Source: Arthrobacter dokdonellae
Lineage (GTDB): Bacteria > Actinomycetota > Actinomycetes > Actinomycetales > Micrococcaceae
DNA: 64,000 bases
Direction: 5' to 3'
Assembly (NCBI RefSeq): GCF_003268655.1
Contig: NZ_CP029642.1
Location: forward strand, 1,116,001-1,180,000
Under the pieces are notes generated by a model that did not search any database, was not told where the DNA came from, and saw only the letters and a list, made by a program, of their open reading frames with translations. This document shows, one piece after another, positions 18,743 to 27,738 of this stretch (positions are counted from its first letter, which is position 1; every line of letters begins with the position of its first letter). The position numbers and the translations under genes were made by a program.

Positions 18743-19510
18743 TTATTCCCAGTGGTCGGTGGCGTCGCGGGCTTCTTGGGCATGCAGCCGGCGCATGTCG
18801 ACGTCGCCGAGGTTGATCGTGCGGGCCCGGCTTGCGAGCCGGTTCACGATGGAATCGGCGGCGACTTTCTCCGGCAGGCTTTCGATCCAGTATCTTGGTC
18901 CGGATTGACTGGCGATCATGGTGGGCAGCCGCTGGTCCCTGTTGACCAGGACGGTGAATAGGTCGTTGGCTGCGGTCTCATCGATGCCGATGGTGAGGAA
19001 GTCGTCGATGATGAGCAGGTCAACGTCGCTGAGCTTGTTGAGCAGGTTTTGGTGGGCGATCCTGTCGCCGCGGGCGATGACCAGTTCCAGTGCCAGCTCG
19101 TCCATCCGGGTGTAGTGGACCGAGTGCTCCGCATGGCACGCGGCGATCCCTATCGCGCAGGCGATGTAGGTTTTCCCGGCGCCCGTGGGGGAAATCAGCA
19201 GCAGGTTCGTCGGGTCCGCCCGCCAGTCATGGGCGGCGTAGCGTTGCATTCGCACCGAGGAGACCCCGCGCGCGGGCAGGTACCGTATCTCTTCGATCGA
19301 GGCGTGCGGGATGGGGAACCGGGCCTTGCCTATGAGCTTGTCGATGCGGTTTGAGCGCCGGACCTCCAGGGCTTCATCCACTGCGGTGAGGAAGAGCTCC
19401 TCCGGGGTTTTGAGGTCGTTGCCATCGTCCTTGAGCAGTTCCTCGAGTTGGAGGGCGACCTGGGTGATGCGCAGCGCCCGGAATTTCTCGTAATCAACAC
19501 TGGTGAACAT
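18743..19510 (-). CDS. istB: IstB-like helper ATPase of the second IS21
   Basis: A 255-aa AAA+ ATPase with Walker A SPTGAGKT (about residues 109-116) and Walker B LLIIDDF. The N-terminal helical part resembles IstB. It lies 6 bp after the istA stop. The gene is intact although its transposase partner is split. Confidence 0.9.
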   Translation of the reverse strand: MFTSVDYEKFRALRITQVALQLEELLKDDGNDLKTPEELFLTAVDEALEVRRSNRIDKLIGKARFPIPHASIEEIRYLPARGVSSVRMQRYAAHDWRADPTNLLLISPTGAGKTYIACAIGIAACHAEHSVHYTRMDELALELVIARGDRIAHQNLLNKLSDVDLLIIDDFLTIGIDETAANDLFTVLVNRDQRLPTMIASQSGPRYWIESLPEKVAADSIVNRLASRARTINLGDVDMRRLHAQEARDATDHWE

Positions 19511-19516
19511 ACCCTG

Positions 19517-20089
19517 CTACCGGCCTTCCTGGTAGTAGTCTGCGCCGCGGACATACACGTCGCTGCGTTCCGCTGTGTCGGTTGCGGCCGGTGCCTTCTT
19601 CGTGTTCGGGGCCGCCGGCAGTGGCGGCGCCGCTTGTTGGCTGTCACTGTTCATCGAGGCCATCAGCCGCTTGAGCGTGGTGTAGGTCGGATAGCCGTGC
19701 TGGTTCAGGATCTGCTGGCACGTCGCTTCCAGGCGTTGCCTGTTGTTCTTGCCCAGGCCCTCCAGGATGTTCTGGCAGTCCAAAAAGGCCTGAGCCTGGA
19801 TTTTTGGCCGGTCAAGGACCATCTCGATCACCTGGATCGTGGCGGGGCCGAAGCTTCGGGCGCGGTCAAGGAACCATTTCCGGGACCAGAGGCCGTGCAC
19901 GTCCTGATGCTGCCTGGGCACGTGTTCGACCATGGTTGAGTACTGGCCCTTGCGCCCGTGCTTGCGCGGATGCTCACAAGCCACAGCGTCGCCGTCAAAG
20001 ATGGTTACCTTCACGCCGGTCAGCCGGACCTTCAAGATCCGACCCGTCAGCTTGTAGGGCACCGAGTAGTGCTGGTAATCGGCGGTGAC
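19517..20089 (-). pseudogene. istA: 3' part of istA (split by Tn554-like element)
   Basis: C-terminal 190 codons of IstA, with the non-catalytic beta-barrel region (YKLTGRILKVRLTGVKVTIF). Joining to 23836-24852 gives 530 codons in frame, with GRNYH meeting VTADYQHYSVPYKL. The open frame upstream of 20089 is inserted DNA. Confidence 0.88.
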
Positions 20090-20139
20090 ATGTTCTCTGA
20101 ACTCGAATGAGTCATATATATCATCGCGAATCGCCGGCG

Positions 20140-22599
20140 TCAGCCAGCGGGCTGGTGGCCGATGGTCGGGATGCCGAGGGCGACGGATGTGTTGGTGCGC
20201 CGTTGCACTTGGGCCAGTTTGTCTTCGGCGCCGGCGAGACTGACTTCGAGGCCTTCGACTTCACCGAGCCAGCCTTGCTCATGGGCTTCGACGACGCGGG
20301 CTTTGAGGTTGTCGCGGATCTCGAGTAGGCGGGTCTGCTGGTTCGGATCGGGCCAGAGCAGGGAGCAGCGGATGCAGGCGTGTTCGTGGATGCAGTTGCT
20401 GCCGAACGCGCGGCCGCAGGTCCCGACCGATACCTTGCGGCGTTGGAAATGGCCAAGGAATTGCTGCCACTCGTCGTCGGTGGGCTCGCGGTATTCCTCG
20501 CTCGGTCGCAGGGCGCGGCGCCGGGCTATAAACGCCCGGTGGGCGGTGATCGTTTCCTCTGGATAGACGGCCTTGTATCCCATGGTGACGCCGATGTCCT
20601 GGTGGCCGGCGATGACCTGCGCGATGTGCGGCGGAAGCCCGTTCATGATTGCATCGGTGATGAAGATCCTGCGGAAATCATGCGGGGTGAACCGGAGCGG
20701 CTGCCCGTCATCAGGGCCTGTCAGGCCGGTGCGTGCCAGCGCTTCGTCGAGCAGGGTGGAGACAAATCGTGCGGTAATGGCACGGTGTTCGCCGTTGACG
20801 AGGTGTTGGAACAGGAGCGGGGCAGGTCGGCGCCAAACCAGTTCGTGTTCGTCTCTGGCGCTGACCAGGGGGATGGTGCCCTCGGGTTTGCGGTGGCGGC
20901 TGATGATCGTGGAAAGCACCTCGGCCAGTTCGGGGCTGACCACCAGCAACCGTTCGGTGTCGGTTTTAGACGGGGCGATCTGCAAGAGCGGAACGAGTTC
21001 CCCACTGTCCGGCAGCCGGTATTGGATCAGGCTGTGGTGGCTGATCTCAAGCAGTTCCTCGATGCGGACGCCGGTGTGCCGCAGCACCTCGATGACCGCC
21101 CACGCCCAAAATGCATGGTCTTCATCGCGGTTGAGCAGGGTTTTTTTGGCGGTGTCCGGGTTGGTGACCCAGACGTTGGCCTGCGTGCCGTGCGGACGTT
21201 TAATCCTGGTCATGGTGATGCCGTCGGAGGTGAACGGTTCGCCGGGCGCGGCGCGTAGCCCGGCGGCGAGGAGCGCTGTTGATTGACGGCGCCAGGTGGT
21301 GGTGGAGTTGGTCAATACGGGCATTACCGGCAATCGGGAGCGGGTGCGGCTGTCCATGCGCGCCTTGCGGTGCCGCACCATTTTCCGGCGTGACAGATCG
21401 TCCTGGCTGATAGGACACGGTGCCACCCATGGGGCCCACCGGCTAGGGTCTTCTAATGCCCACTGGGACAGGTCGAGGTAGAACGCCCGGACCGCTGCCA
21501 GAATATCCAGGTGCGACAGTCGCTCGGTCTCGATCTGGATTTCCTTGCCGTCGCGGACAATGGTGCGAATTTTGGTGCTCAGTCGTCGCTTCCACGCCCC
21601 GGCAATATTGCGGGGTAGGTTCAACGATTCGATGCCCTGGTGGTGGCGTTCCAGGTCGGCCCAGAAGCAGCGGACCAGCGCGTAGGCCAGCGACAGCAGT
21701 GTGGAGTAGTCGACGGACGGCTGCCGCTCACGCAGGTAGTCGACCAGCAGGTCGCGTATTGGGATGCAGGCAATGTTGTAGCGGTCGACGAGTTGTTCGA
21801 CGGTGCGTTGCCCGGTGCTGTGGATCTGTTTGAGGCTCGGTACGTCTGCTGTAATGATCCCGGTTTGCCGCAGGACGCGGATGCTCGCCCCGGCTGAGGG
21901 TGCTTTGGCGCGAATCTCCTTCTCCAGGTCGATGACCTCGAGGACATCACCGACGGTGATGTCCTCGACTGTGCCGCCTTTTGCGGCGACGATCACGGCG
22001 CAACGAAACAGCACGTGCTTGCCCACGTCGGTGCCGACTGTCTCGTCACGCTCGCAGTGGTCGCCCAGCCGGGCGAATCCTTCACCGTCGCGGGTACGGG
22101 TCAGGTGACGGACCAGCTTGCGTTTCTTTCCTCCGGTCAGCAGCCACCGCAAGGACGGGCGAACCACATCGAGTCCGACGGCGATCAGGAAGGAACTGGT
22201 CATCACCTCCAGCCGGGAGGGCGAGTAGTCGCCGCGCTCACGTAGCCACCGGGCGGGCAGCTCGGCCCAGTCGTCGCCCGCCGCGTCCGCTCCGCTGGCC
22301 AGCCATCGTTCCTGCCAGGTGTCGCCCGGGTGCTCTGACAACCAGTCCAGGAGCATCAACAATCCGCGAAGGCCCAGCAGCCGCATCGATTTCGATACCG
22401 GGGCACACAGCGCTTCCGACGCCCGTTGATCCAAGGTCCGCCTGTCAACGCCGGTGGCCGGCCACCGATCGACGGTGGGCCTCGGGGGAAACCGTGCCCG
22501 CCATGCGGCCACGTCCCTGGTGTCATCCGACTGTGGTGGCCAGTCGCCGTTGGTGTCTTTGCTTTGTTCTGCCGGGGCCATAACGGCGCTGATGCTCAT
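20140..22599 (-). CDS. tnpB: large tyrosine recombinase (TnpB-like) of the Tn554-like element
   Basis: An 819-aa protein. A long N-terminal region of unclear function precedes a catalytic domain with Arg in TGVRIEELLEIS, HDFRRIFITDAIMNG, and AGHQDIGVTMGYKAVYP (His and Tyr). A cysteine/histidine cluster follows (GTCGRAFGSNCIHEHACIRC), possibly metal-binding, then a coiled-coil-like C-terminus. It is larger than Tn554 TnpB (about 630 aa). Its start overlaps the tnpA stop (ATGA). Confidence 0.85.
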   Translation of the reverse strand: MSISAVMAPAEQSKDTNGDWPPQSDDTRDVAAWRARFPPRPTVDRWPATGVDRRTLDQRASEALCAPVSKSMRLLGLRGLLMLLDWLSEHPGDTWQERWLASGADAAGDDWAELPARWLRERGDYSPSRLEVMTSSFLIAVGLDVVRPSLRWLLTGGKKRKLVRHLTRTRDGEGFARLGDHCERDETVGTDVGKHVLFRCAVIVAAKGGTVEDITVGDVLEVIDLEKEIRAKAPSAGASIRVLRQTGIITADVPSLKQIHSTGQRTVEQLVDRYNIACIPIRDLLVDYLRERQPSVDYSTLLSLAYALVRCFWADLERHHQGIESLNLPRNIAGAWKRRLSTKIRTIVRDGKEIQIETERLSHLDILAAVRAFYLDLSQWALEDPSRWAPWVAPCPISQDDLSRRKMVRHRKARMDSRTRSRLPVMPVLTNSTTTWRRQSTALLAAGLRAAPGEPFTSDGITMTRIKRPHGTQANVWVTNPDTAKKTLLNRDEDHAFWAWAVIEVLRHTGVRIEELLEISHHSLIQYRLPDSGELVPLLQIAPSKTDTERLLVVSPELAEVLSTIISRHRKPEGTIPLVSARDEHELVWRRPAPLLFQHLVNGEHRAITARFVSTLLDEALARTGLTGPDDGQPLRFTPHDFRRIFITDAIMNGLPPHIAQVIAGHQDIGVTMGYKAVYPEETITAHRAFIARRRALRPSEEYREPTDDEWQQFLGHFQRRKVSVGTCGRAFGSNCIHEHACIRCSLLWPDPNQQTRLLEIRDNLKARVVEAHEQGWLGEVEGLEVSLAGAEDKLAQVQRRTNTSVALGIPTIGHQPAG

Positions 22600-23804
22600 G
22601 GTGTGGCCTTTCCAAAGAGCACGGCGAGGGTTTCTGGCGAGTAGCCCGGCGCCGCCGGGGGCGGCTGCTCGATGCGGTCGCGGGCGGAGTGGTGCGCCAA
22701 CACGCGGGCGATCACGTCCTCCTTTCGCGGCGTGATGTAAATCTGGGTGGTCGTCAGCCGGGCATGACCAAGGACGTATTGCACGTCTGTGAGCGGCATC
22801 GAGGGGTCCTCGGCCATCCGGTAGGCAGCGGTGTGCCGAAGCGCGTGTAGCGTTGCTTCTTGGCCGGCCGCCTGGCCGGCACGCTCAAACATCCGGTGTG
22901 CCGCGTGGTAGGTCAATGGCCGCGCCGGCCGGTCCAGCGTCCACCACAACGGCTGCAGCGGACCCTGCCCGATCGCATCTTTCATCTCGACCTGATACAA
23001 ACGTAGCCACACAAACGCGTCTGGTGACGCCGGCAATTCCTGCACTTCCCGGGTTCCCTTGCGCACCACCGTTATCAGTTGCCTTCCGGGGTCCACGCCT
23101 CCCTGAGTGGCCGATAACAACTCCGAGGCGCGCGCACCGGTAGACACGTAGAAGGCCACCATGGCGCGGTCCCTGTTCGAGCGCAACTTCGCGAAGATGT
23201 CGTCGAAAACCCGATCAGGGATGCTCCGTGGAATCCTGCGCTGCGGCTTGGGCCGGTACAAGCCCGACTTTTCCAGCCGGTAGGGATCCATAGGATTGTG
23301 ATGGGCGTTCGCCCGTCCGGTGCGTCGGGACCGAGCAAGCGGGAACGGATTGACCAACGGGCCCGATCCGACATCGCGGTGGAAATCGTAGAAGCCCCGC
23401 AGCACCGTCTCGCTGTGGAGCCGGGCCGAAATTGAATACCCGCGGCCTTCCCGGGCCACTACCGCCAGCCAGCGGCAGAAATCCCGCGCCTCGATCCGGG
23501 ATGCACGATCCCAGGCCACGCCAATCGCCCACAAGAAACGGAACCAGCGCAGCAGATCCATGCCATACGAGCGGACGGTTGCCTCGCTGCGCCCGGCCGC
23601 CAGCAGATCAGCGAAAAACGCCTCGACGGCATGGACTGTTCCGCCGTCCGCGCCCACCAGCCGATACGGCTCCCACCGCGACCCGGTTGCCTCCAGCGAA
23701 CCGACCGCAGGCACACGCAGATATTCCAACTCCCTGGAACAATCAGATTCTTCGACCATGATCCAAGACGCTATGTCCCCAGCTGACCCGTCCCTCTGCG
23801 ACAT
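22596..23804 (-). CDS. tnpA: tyrosine recombinase (TnpA-like) of the Tn554-like element
   Basis: About 402 aa. N-terminal SAM-like domain (AVEAFFADLLAAGRSEATVR), catalytic Arg in VSTGARASELLSAT, LHALRHTAAYRM and LGHARLTTTQIYI. The start is uncertain: ATG at 23804 (MSQRDGSAGD) or ATG at 23759 (MVEESDCSRE). It lies next to the right end of the element and is the first gene of the two-gene operon. Confidence 0.86.
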   Translation of the reverse strand: MSQRDGSAGDIASWIMVEESDCSRELEYLRVPAVGSLEATGSRWEPYRLVGADGGTVHAVEAFFADLLAAGRSEATVRSYGMDLLRWFRFLWAIGVAWDRASRIEARDFCRWLAVVAREGRGYSISARLHSETVLRGFYDFHRDVGSGPLVNPFPLARSRRTGRANAHHNPMDPYRLEKSGLYRPKPQRRIPRSIPDRVFDDIFAKLRSNRDRAMVAFYVSTGARASELLSATQGGVDPGRQLITVVRKGTREVQELPASPDAFVWLRLYQVEMKDAIGQGPLQPLWWTLDRPARPLTYHAAHRMFERAGQAAGQEATLHALRHTAAYRMAEDPSMPLTDVQYVLGHARLTTTQIYITPRKEDVIARVLAHHSARDRIEQPPPAAPGYSPETLAVLFGKATP

Positions 23805-23835
23805 GCCCAAACCCGGCAGGCTGTTCAGTCAACAG

Positions 23836-24852
23836 GTGGTAATTCCGCCCGACTTTCAGCTGCTTCCATTCCACGGATTCAAACCGTTCCGCCGGCAAGG
23901 GCTGCAGCAGCGGCGCTTCCTCTTCGGTGAACTGCTCGGCCCTGGTCGTGCCATCCACCCGCCTGATCTGGCCGTTGATCTCATCGACCCGCTCCTCGAT
24001 GGCCGCGTTCAATTCCGCCAGAGTGCTCCAGAGTTCCTCGGCCAGGTACCCGATGACCCGCTTGTTGGCGACGTTGACCGCAGATTCTGCGGCCGCCTTG
24101 TCGCGGGGCCGGTTCGATCTGGCCGGCACGATCGCCGTGCCGTAGTGGTCGGCCAGTTGCTGGTACTTGGCGTTGACGACCCGGGTGCTATCGCCCTTGC
24201 TGTGCCGGTTGGTGGCGGTCGCAGCATTGTCTGGCACCACGATCGGGGTGACGCCGCCATAGAACTCAAAAGCCTGAACGTGGGCGCTGTTCCATGCCTC
24301 CTGCTTCATATCGGTAAACGCCGTGCAAAAGACCATGCCCGAATACGGCAGCACCGCCACGAACAGGTACGCCTTGGTCACCTCGCCGGTCACGGCGTCG
24401 ATGAGAGGCAGTGTGTCCCCGGCCCAATCCACCAACATCGCCCGGCCAGGTTCGTGGTGCAAAGTGGCCACGACCTCGTGAACCGCCGCGTAGTCGTTGA
24501 ACAACTGACAGAACTGCGTATAGCCGTACTTCCTTCCCTGCACCGCAGGCGCCTGGACGTACCGGTGCCAGGCCTGCTGCAGGGTGTAATGCCGGTTGAA
24601 TTTCATCGAATTCACAATCCCGGCGAAGTCCGGCTGCACGAAGCCGGCCGAGACGTTCTTCCTGCCATCAGGGAACAGCTCCGCCAGTTCATCCCGGCTC
24701 ATCGAGCCCGCCTGTGCCGCCGTGATTCCACGGGCCTTGACAGTCTTACTCACCAGGGAAACCTCCCGGCGTGAACAACCCACCATCTGAACAATCTCGC
24801 GGTAGCTTCGGCGCTCCAACACCAACGCCATGATCGCGCTGTAATCAGCCAT
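23836..24852 (-). pseudogene. istA: 5' part of istA of the second IS21
   Basis: Starts MADYSAIMALVLERRSYREI at the ATG at 24852, with GGAGAGGG upstream. It holds the N-terminal helix-turn-helix (REIVQMVGCSRREVS) and the whole DDE triad: MLVDWAGDTL, IVVPDNAATA and DKAAAESAVN. It is cut at LKVGRNYH by the Tn554-like insertion, so the C-terminal domain is lost. Confidence 0.88.
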
Positions 24853-25044
24853 CAAGGGCCCTCTCCATCAACGCGGCGTCACCGAATGTGCCGCCGGTAT
24901 TCCAAGAGGACCACAGCGGTACCACCTAGCCGAAACTGTCCTGTCTCACCACATCGTGAACACACGATCTCATGACATCGGAGACACGCTGTCTCACCAC
25001 ATCGGAGACACTTTTACCGACGGGTTGGCGGTGATAGTCATTGG

Positions 25045-26475
25045 ATGACTAACTCTCTTTCACCCCAAACTCGCGCCGCGATCATCAACTACGATCCGAC
25101 CCAGCCTCATGCACTGTCAGTCATGGAGTTTTGCCGTTCGGTCAAGATTTCGCGTAGCGTTTTCTATAAGATCCGCGGCCGGGCTGTCCATGAATCCACG
25201 GCGGCCCTTCACCCCCGCTCCCGTGCACCAAAGACTCCGGCTCGCAAATATGGCCCCGCGGTTGTCAACGAGTTAGTGAAGATCCGCAAGCAACTCAAGG
25301 CCGATGGTTGGGATTACGGCCCACGCTCAATTTATTACGAAGCTAGCCAGCAAGAGAAGTTCCCCGGCGGGAAGGTTCCCTCGGTCGCGACGATAGCCCG
25401 CCTGCTATCCAGCGTCGGCCACGTTGACGCAGCCCCCAGAAAGCGCCCGAAATCCTCGTACATCCCGTTCGTGCGCGCCACCGTGATGTCGTTGTGGCAA
25501 CTCGATGCTTTCGAGTACCGACTCGCCGGCGGACAGATCGTCACCGTGTACCAGCTGCTCGATGACGCTTCCCGCTTTGATGTGGGCACAGCAGCGTATT
25601 CCCGTTCCGAGAACAGTGCCGATGCCAAGGACGTCCTCGAACGAGCCATCACTGCCTACGGTCCGCCCAGGGAAGTGCTTTCCGATAACTCTTTGGCATT
25701 CAATCAGCTGCGGGCCGGACGGATTGGTTCCGTGGAGATCTTCCTCGCCTCCAAAGGCACCATGCCCATCAGCGGGCTGCCGGGCAAACCCACCACGCAG
25801 GGGAAGAACGAGCGCTCCCACCAAACCCTGCTGCGGTTCCTCGATGCGCATCAGCCAGCTACGCTCGAGCAGCTCCAGGGCAGGATTCACCGGTTTCGGG
25901 ACCACTACAACAACCGCCGTCCGCACCAATCCCTGGACCATGCGACACCGCGCACGGCGTGGGATCTGCTGGAACATACACCGGCAACGGAGCCGATTCC
26001 TTTATCGGTCCTGGAAGCGAAAGCGTCGCACTACTCACAGGTCCGCGCCCGCCGTCAGGGAGACCTCGATCGGGCGACCCTGACGATCTCCAAGACCGGG
26101 GCCATTCTGCCCGACGACAACGCCCAGGATAAGGCCGCGGACCAGTCGCTGGTGGAGATCACCCGCGCGAACCGGCAGGTCTATTACCAAGGCTTCCACG
26201 TCTCTTTGCCCATGACCTACGCGGGCCGCCTGTTTTACCGGACCATCACCGACGACTCGTTCCTGCTCACCGATCCAGTCACCGGTGAGATCGTGTTCTC
26301 TTTCCCGCTGCCGATGGTTGCCCTGAACGTTCGGGGCCGCTATGTTGCTTCGTATTCCGTTCTAGGCGTTCAGGCGGCGTACTCGACAAAACAGTGGGAC
26401 CGGAAGCGAGAGCACTACGCGGAGCAATTCGCTCACCGCCAAGAAGAACAGCCCGACGTGATGGCCACGCGATAG
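25045..26475 (+). CDS. IS481-family transposase
   Basis: A 476-aa DDE transposase. N-terminal helix-turn-helix (VMEFCRSVKISRSVFYKIRG) and integrase core with LWQLDAFEYRL (Asp), VLSDNSLAFN (Asp) and GKNERSHQTLL (Glu), then HYNNRRPHQSL. The C-terminal 150 residues form an extra beta-rich domain. It appears intact and is followed by a perfect hairpin. Confidence 0.92.
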   Translation: MTNSLSPQTRAAIINYDPTQPHALSVMEFCRSVKISRSVFYKIRGRAVHESTAALHPRSRAPKTPARKYGPAVVNELVKIRKQLKADGWDYGPRSIYYEASQQEKFPGGKVPSVATIARLLSSVGHVDAAPRKRPKSSYIPFVRATVMSLWQLDAFEYRLAGGQIVTVYQLLDDASRFDVGTAAYSRSENSADAKDVLERAITAYGPPREVLSDNSLAFNQLRAGRIGSVEIFLASKGTMPISGLPGKPTTQGKNERSHQTLLRFLDAHQPATLEQLQGRIHRFRDHYNNRRPHQSLDHATPRTAWDLLEHTPATEPIPLSVLEAKASHYSQVRARRQGDLDRATLTISKTGAILPDDNAQDKAADQSLVEITRANRQVYYQGFHVSLPMTYAGRLFYRTITDDSFLLTDPVTGEIVFSFPLPMVALNVRGRYVASYSVLGVQAAYSTKQWDRKREHYAEQFAHRQEEQPDVMATR

Positions 26476-26480
26476 CCACT

Positions 26481-26514
26481 CACAGCTACCGGCCCGCCAG
26501 TGCCGGTAGCTGTG
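26481..26514 (+). terminator. hairpin after the IS481 transposase
   Basis: CACAGCTACCGGC pairs perfectly with GCCGGTAGCTGTG across an 8-nt loop, beginning 5 bp after the stop codon. It lacks a strong T-tract. Confidence 0.7.
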
Positions 26515-26632
26515 TACAAAGTATTGAGACCCGGTGTCCACGAAGAGGTGAGATTCACTGTCCACGATGTAGCGAGATTACACACCACCTACCCGGACTG
26601 GCGGTACCCTAAAGCCGTATTTGCCACTCAGC

Positions 26633-26710
26633 CGATATGCGGTCCAGTATCTCGCCCTTTGTCTCCTTCGAAGCATTTGCGGGCGCGAAGGCTGCATTCT
26701 GCGCGATTTA
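26633..26710 (-). pseudogene. 5' part of the decayed integrase-core transposase
   Basis: Reads NASKETKGEILDRISAEIG and then, across the IS21 site at 18586, WSKANARRQL. This is the usual N-terminal helix-turn-helix of this transposase group. An in-frame stop lies upstream, so the original start is gone. It shows where the second IS21 landed. Confidence 0.65.
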
Positions 26711-26879
26711 CCTGCGCACAGACAACTACAACACGTAACCCATCCGTCCAGCACACCAAAGGCTCCTAGCTGTGGCCAGAGATTTCGCGAGCACGTTAGA
26801 TGAGTCTCGTCGACCTAGTGCGCACACCCGGCAGATCACTTACAGTAGCAACTAATGAACAAAGGGAGGCTCGGATCGG

Positions 26880-27695
26880 ATGGCACGCTGGAAGCTCTCA
26901 ATTTCTGACCTAGTGATCGGCTCGATAACTGGGGTGTTCATTTCGTTATCCATTTGGATTATAGTCAGCGAACTCCTTAATTTCCCCACATCAACCATTC
27001 AGTTATGGAAAATTTTCATACCTGTAATGCCTTTGACTATTTGGATAGCTTTTTACGCCACTGTCACGAAACAACAGTACGAAAAGGACGCGAATGACCT
27101 AAAGCAGCGCGGCGAGATCGATCCCTATATAAAAGAATCAAAACAGAAAATTATCCGCCTATTAATTTCATCTAGCGCAGTCGGATCAGTCGTGATTCTT
27201 TCAATTTTCCCTCTGTCGCCCAGAATATCGCCCGATGCCCAAATATCCGGAAAACCGACCGTAACGGAAAGTCATGGTAATGCCATTTTTACGGCTAAGT
27301 CGATCGCTGAACTCCTCGATCCAAAACCCGTAGAGACGAGCGTCCTACTAGCTGGACGGCCGGTTCAAACAAAAACATACACAATCTCGGCGAAAAATTG
27401 TTCTGATAGCTCGATCGAGGCTCAGGCGGAACTGGGTCAAGCTTATTCGACAATCTTAATTTCATTCTCACTAGGTGACTCTGCGCCGGTTTCTGTAAGA
27501 ATGAATATCGTATTGACGATTGATGGTATTTCTGAAGATTCTAGAATTTTATCCCCAGCTCAGGGTGTCTCCATGAAATTGAATGTTCGAGGCAAGAGAG
27601 CATTAAAGCTAAAAATTGCGACGCTTGGCCAATCAAGTCTCACGTGCGTTGAATCGGCATACGCAGTGGCTGTCAGTGGCACTGCACTTCCTTGA
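26880..27695 (+). CDS. AT-rich hypothetical membrane protein
   Basis: A 271-aa protein with no family I recognise. Two hydrophobic segments lie at about residues 9-30 and 45-62, a charged loop at 65-95 (KQQYEKDANDLKQRGEID), a third membrane segment at 98-115, and then a beta-rich extracytoplasmic domain of about 155 residues with two cysteines (AKNCSDSS, SLTCVES). GGGAGG precedes the ATG. Base composition is far more AT-rich than the neighbourhood, pointing to foreign origin. It lies just upstream of a PASTA lipoprotein and is probably co-transcribed. Confidence 0.7.
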   Translation: MARWKLSISDLVIGSITGVFISLSIWIIVSELLNFPTSTIQLWKIFIPVMPLTIWIAFYATVTKQQYEKDANDLKQRGEIDPYIKESKQKIIRLLISSSAVGSVVILSIFPLSPRISPDAQISGKPTVTESHGNAIFTAKSIAELLDPKPVETSVLLAGRPVQTKTYTISAKNCSDSSIEAQAELGQAYSTILISFSLGDSAPVSVRMNIVLTIDGISEDSRILSPAQGVSMKLNVRGKRALKLKIATLGQSSLTCVESAYAVAVSGTALP

Positions 27696-27738
27696 AATTA
27701 TTACCCTTCTCTAAAATATCGAAACAGAGGTGAAAGTG

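Larger units (their letters stand above)
20090..23835. mobile_element. Tn554-like element with two tyrosine recombinases
   Basis: A 3,746-bp insert in istA containing only two recombinase genes. The joined flanks GGCGGTGAC and GTGGTAATT restore istA exactly, with no target duplication visible, as expected for tyrosine-recombinase transposons. Short imperfect terminal inverted repeats are seen (ATGTTCTCTGAAC at the left, CTGTTGACTGAAC at the right). No Tn554-type tnpC or resistance cargo is seen. Confidence 0.85.
24928..26583. mobile_element. IS481-family element inserted in the IS21 right terminal repeat
   Basis: The IS21 terminal repeat is interrupted, with ACCACCT present on both sides (24921-24927 and 26584-26590). 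The joined sequence CAGCGGTACCACCTACCCGG restores a perfect partner of the left IS21 end. The IS481 inverted repeats are TGTCTCACCACATCGTG (from 24942) and TGTAATCTCGCTACATCGTG (inward from 26582). Fourteen bases separate the left duplication from the inverted repeat. Further TGTCTCACCACATCGGAGAC-type repeats lie inside the left end. Confidence 0.82.
18587..26626. mobile_element. second IS21-family element, carrying two further insertions
   Basis: Its ends are 43-bp imperfect inverted repeats, both starting TGGCAAATACGGC and ending CAGTCCGGGTAGGTGGT. It is flanked by the direct repeat CTCAGC (18581-18586 and 26627-26632). The span holds istB and a split istA. Subtracting the Tn554-like insert and the IS481-family insert leaves about 2.63 kb, a normal IS21 size. 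Its own right terminal repeat is broken by the IS481-family insertion. Confidence 0.9.
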
